Source of the DNA: Chloroflexota bacterium
GTDB taxonomy: Bacteria; Chloroflexota; JAHJIN01
DNA: 34,422 bases
Direction: 5' to 3'
Assembly (NCBI GenBank): GCA_018823415.1
Contig: JAHJIN010000497.1
Span: forward strand, 1 to 34,422
The notes beneath the pieces were generated by a model. That model saw nothing but the letters and a program-made list of their open reading frames with translations. It was not told the origin of the DNA and did not search any database. The translations under genes were made by a program, and so were the position numbers. The first letter of the stretch is position 1, and every line of letters begins with the position of its first letter. Shown here one piece after another: positions 33,453-34,422 of this stretch.

Positions 33453-34294
33453 TGAGCGTCGAGGCGGTCCTGCTGGGCACGGCCCAGGACGGTGGCATGC
33501 CGCAGGCCGGGTGCATGTGTGCCAACTGTGCCGACCCGGCCCGGCGTGCCTACGCGGCCTGCCTGGGACTGGTAGACCGCGCGACCGGCCAGAGCTGGCT
33601 CATCGACGCCACGCCGGATTTCCGCGAACAGTGGCGCATCCTGCACGACCTAGCCCCCGACTGCCCCCTGGCTGGCATCGCGCTGACCCATGCCCACATG
33701 GGCCATTACGCCGGCCTCATTCACCTGGGCCGTGAGGCGTGGAACACGCGCGGGCTGCCGGTCTATGCCTCGGCGCGCATGGCCGATTTCCTGCGCGGCA
33801 ATGCCCCCTGGTCGCAACTGGTGAACCTGGGCAACATCCGGCTGCACGAGGTGTCGCCCGGCCAGCCGGTGGCCCTCGGCCCGCGCCTCAGCCTGACGCC
33901 CCACGTCGTGCCCCACCGTGACGAGTTCAGCGACACCCTGGTGTTCGTGGTGAGCGGCCCGGCCCGGCGGCTGTTCTACTGCCCGGACATTGACCGGTGG
34001 GACGATTGGCCTGGCGGCCTGCGCGAGTTCCTGGGCGCGCTGGACGTGGCGCTGCTGGACGGGACGTTCTGGAGCGCCGACGAGCTGCCCGGCCGCGACG
34101 TGTGCCAGGTCCCGCATCCCCTGGGCACCGATACCGCCCGGCGGCTGGCTGGCTTGTCGTGCGACGTGCGCTTGATCCATCTGAACCACACGAACCCACT
34201 GCATCGGCCCGGCCCGGCGCGCGACTGGCTGGCGGCACAGGGCCTGGGCGTGGGCGCTCTGGGCGATCGCTGGTCGCTGGAGTATCGAATGTGA
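33452..34294 (+). CDS. PqqB-like metallo-beta-lactamase-fold protein
   Basis: A 280-residue protein of the MBL fold, closest to the PqqB-like branch. It begins VLLGTAQDGGMPQAGCMCANC (cysteines 21, 23, 26), a pattern typical of PqqB-type proteins. The metal motif is THAHMGHYAGL (His80, His82, His85), where the usual Asp of HxHxDH is Gly. VVPHRDEFSDTLVF, YCPDIDRWD, LLDGTFW and LIHLNHTNP supply other family positions. The ATG shares one base with the TGA of the Eis-like gene, so translation is likely coupled. No pqqA, C, D or E gene is nearby, so PQQ synthesis should not be assumed; a hydrolase or oxygenase role is possible. Confidence 0.83.
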   Translation: MSVEAVLLGTAQDGGMPQAGCMCANCADPARRAYAACLGLVDRATGQSWLIDATPDFREQWRILHDLAPDCPLAGIALTHAHMGHYAGLIHLGREAWNTRGLPVYASARMADFLRGNAPWSQLVNLGNIRLHEVSPGQPVALGPRLSLTPHVVPHRDEFSDTLVFVVSGPARRLFYCPDIDRWDDWPGGLREFLGALDVALLDGTFWSADELPGRDVCQVPHPLGTDTARRLAGLSCDVRLIHLNHTNPLHRPGPARDWLAAQGLGVGALGDRWSLEYRM

Positions 34295-34316
34295 ATCTTC
34301 GTTTTGTGGGCAGACC

Positions 34317-34345
34317 TTGACAAGGATGAACATTTGTTCTATAAT
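34317..34345 (+). promoter_or_regulatory. Consensus promoter at the right edge
   Basis: TTGACA (34317-34322), exactly 17 bp, TATAAT (34340-34345). The spacer contains GAACATTTGTTC. Seven bases downstream of the -10 box is an ATG (34352), but that frame closes after 14 codons. A GTG at 34371-34373 opens a frame that runs off the edge. The controlled gene lies mostly beyond the window. Confidence 0.85.
34328..34339. promoter_or_regulatory. LexA-type SOS box inside the promoter spacer
   Basis: GAAC-ATTT-GTTC matches the Gram-positive/actinobacterial LexA box pattern GAACnnnnGTTC and occupies the last 12 bp of the spacer, next to the -10 box. A repressor bound here would block RNA polymerase directly. 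This suggests that the gene to the right is DNA-damage regulated, or is lexA itself. Confidence 0.65.
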
Positions 34346-34422
34346 CGAGCTATGAGGCTGCGCCCAAGCGGTGTTCCAAGCACAAGCCGCCCCTGAGCGA
34401 AGCCGCAGGACCGGAGCGCATC

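Noticed and set aside
33452..34294. Naming the MBL protein pqqB
   Set aside because: Metal motif differs and no other PQQ gene is present in the window.

Overview
This is a GC-rich 34.4 kb stretch of bacterial chromosome, most likely from a member of the Chloroflexota (Anaerolineae-like). That placement is inferred from several signs: many large secreted proteins and lipoproteins built from FG-GAP and PD40 beta-propellers, a secreted giant ending in an IYLPLV-type tail, the leftover piece of a MalT/LuxR-type ATPase regulator, and a Gram-positive-type LexA box. No rRNA, tRNA, CRISPR array or intact insertion sequence was seen. Many genes have clear GGAGG ribosome binding sites, and several intergenic regions carry near-perfect TTGACA-17-TATAAT promoters, which helped to settle start codons.

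Layout. 1-3.7 kb (minus): a lipoprotein cut by the window edge, made of tandem Ig-like and 120-residue repeats, then a B12-binding radical SAM enzyme. 3.73-3.98 kb: a possible MITE-like element lying between two divergent promoters. 4.0-8.2 kb (plus): malic enzyme, an orphan ThiS/MoaD-like sulfur carrier, a two-PAS protein with a CxxC...CxxC tail, and the heme chaperone HemW, whose start overlaps the PAS stop. 8.2-13.8 kb: a 1857-residue secreted multidomain protein. 13.9-16.1 kb: a mutarotase-like (DUF4380-type) protein and a GH1 beta-glucosidase, probably one sugar-processing operon. 16.3-18.1 kb (minus): double-GNAT acetyltransferase, YdeI-like small protein and SnoaL-like protein. 18.1-19.3 kb: decayed DNA with a LuxR/MalT fragment. 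19.3-22.0 kb (plus): GNAT acetyltransferase overlapping a PD40 plus FG-GAP lipoprotein. 22.0-25.6 kb (minus): LOG-family protein, membrane adenylate cyclase, SBBP-type propeller lipoprotein and a 78-residue unknown protein, read from one strong promoter. 25.7-28.2 kb (minus): a large GT-C-like membrane protein with an apparently leaderless GTG start. 28.4-32.0 kb (plus): ECF sigma factor, an anti-sigma factor whose outer domain is a PD40 propeller, and an FG-GAP lipoprotein followed, across an in-frame TGA, by a PD40 remnant. 32.2-34.3 kb (plus): Eis-like acetyltransferase and a PqqB-like metallo-beta-lactamase-fold protein. The window ends with a consensus promoter that has a LexA-type palindrome inside its spacer.

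The most system-like part is 28.4-32.0 kb. The sigma and anti-sigma genes overlap at ATGA, the anti-sigma factor exposes a seven-bladed PD40 propeller outside the membrane, and the next gene is a lipoprotein propeller. This suggests an envelope-sensing sigma switch that uses beta-propellers as the sensor. A related lipoprotein at 19.8-22.0 kb carries the same two propeller types in the opposite order, and the PD40 genes share short palindromic in-frame inserts.
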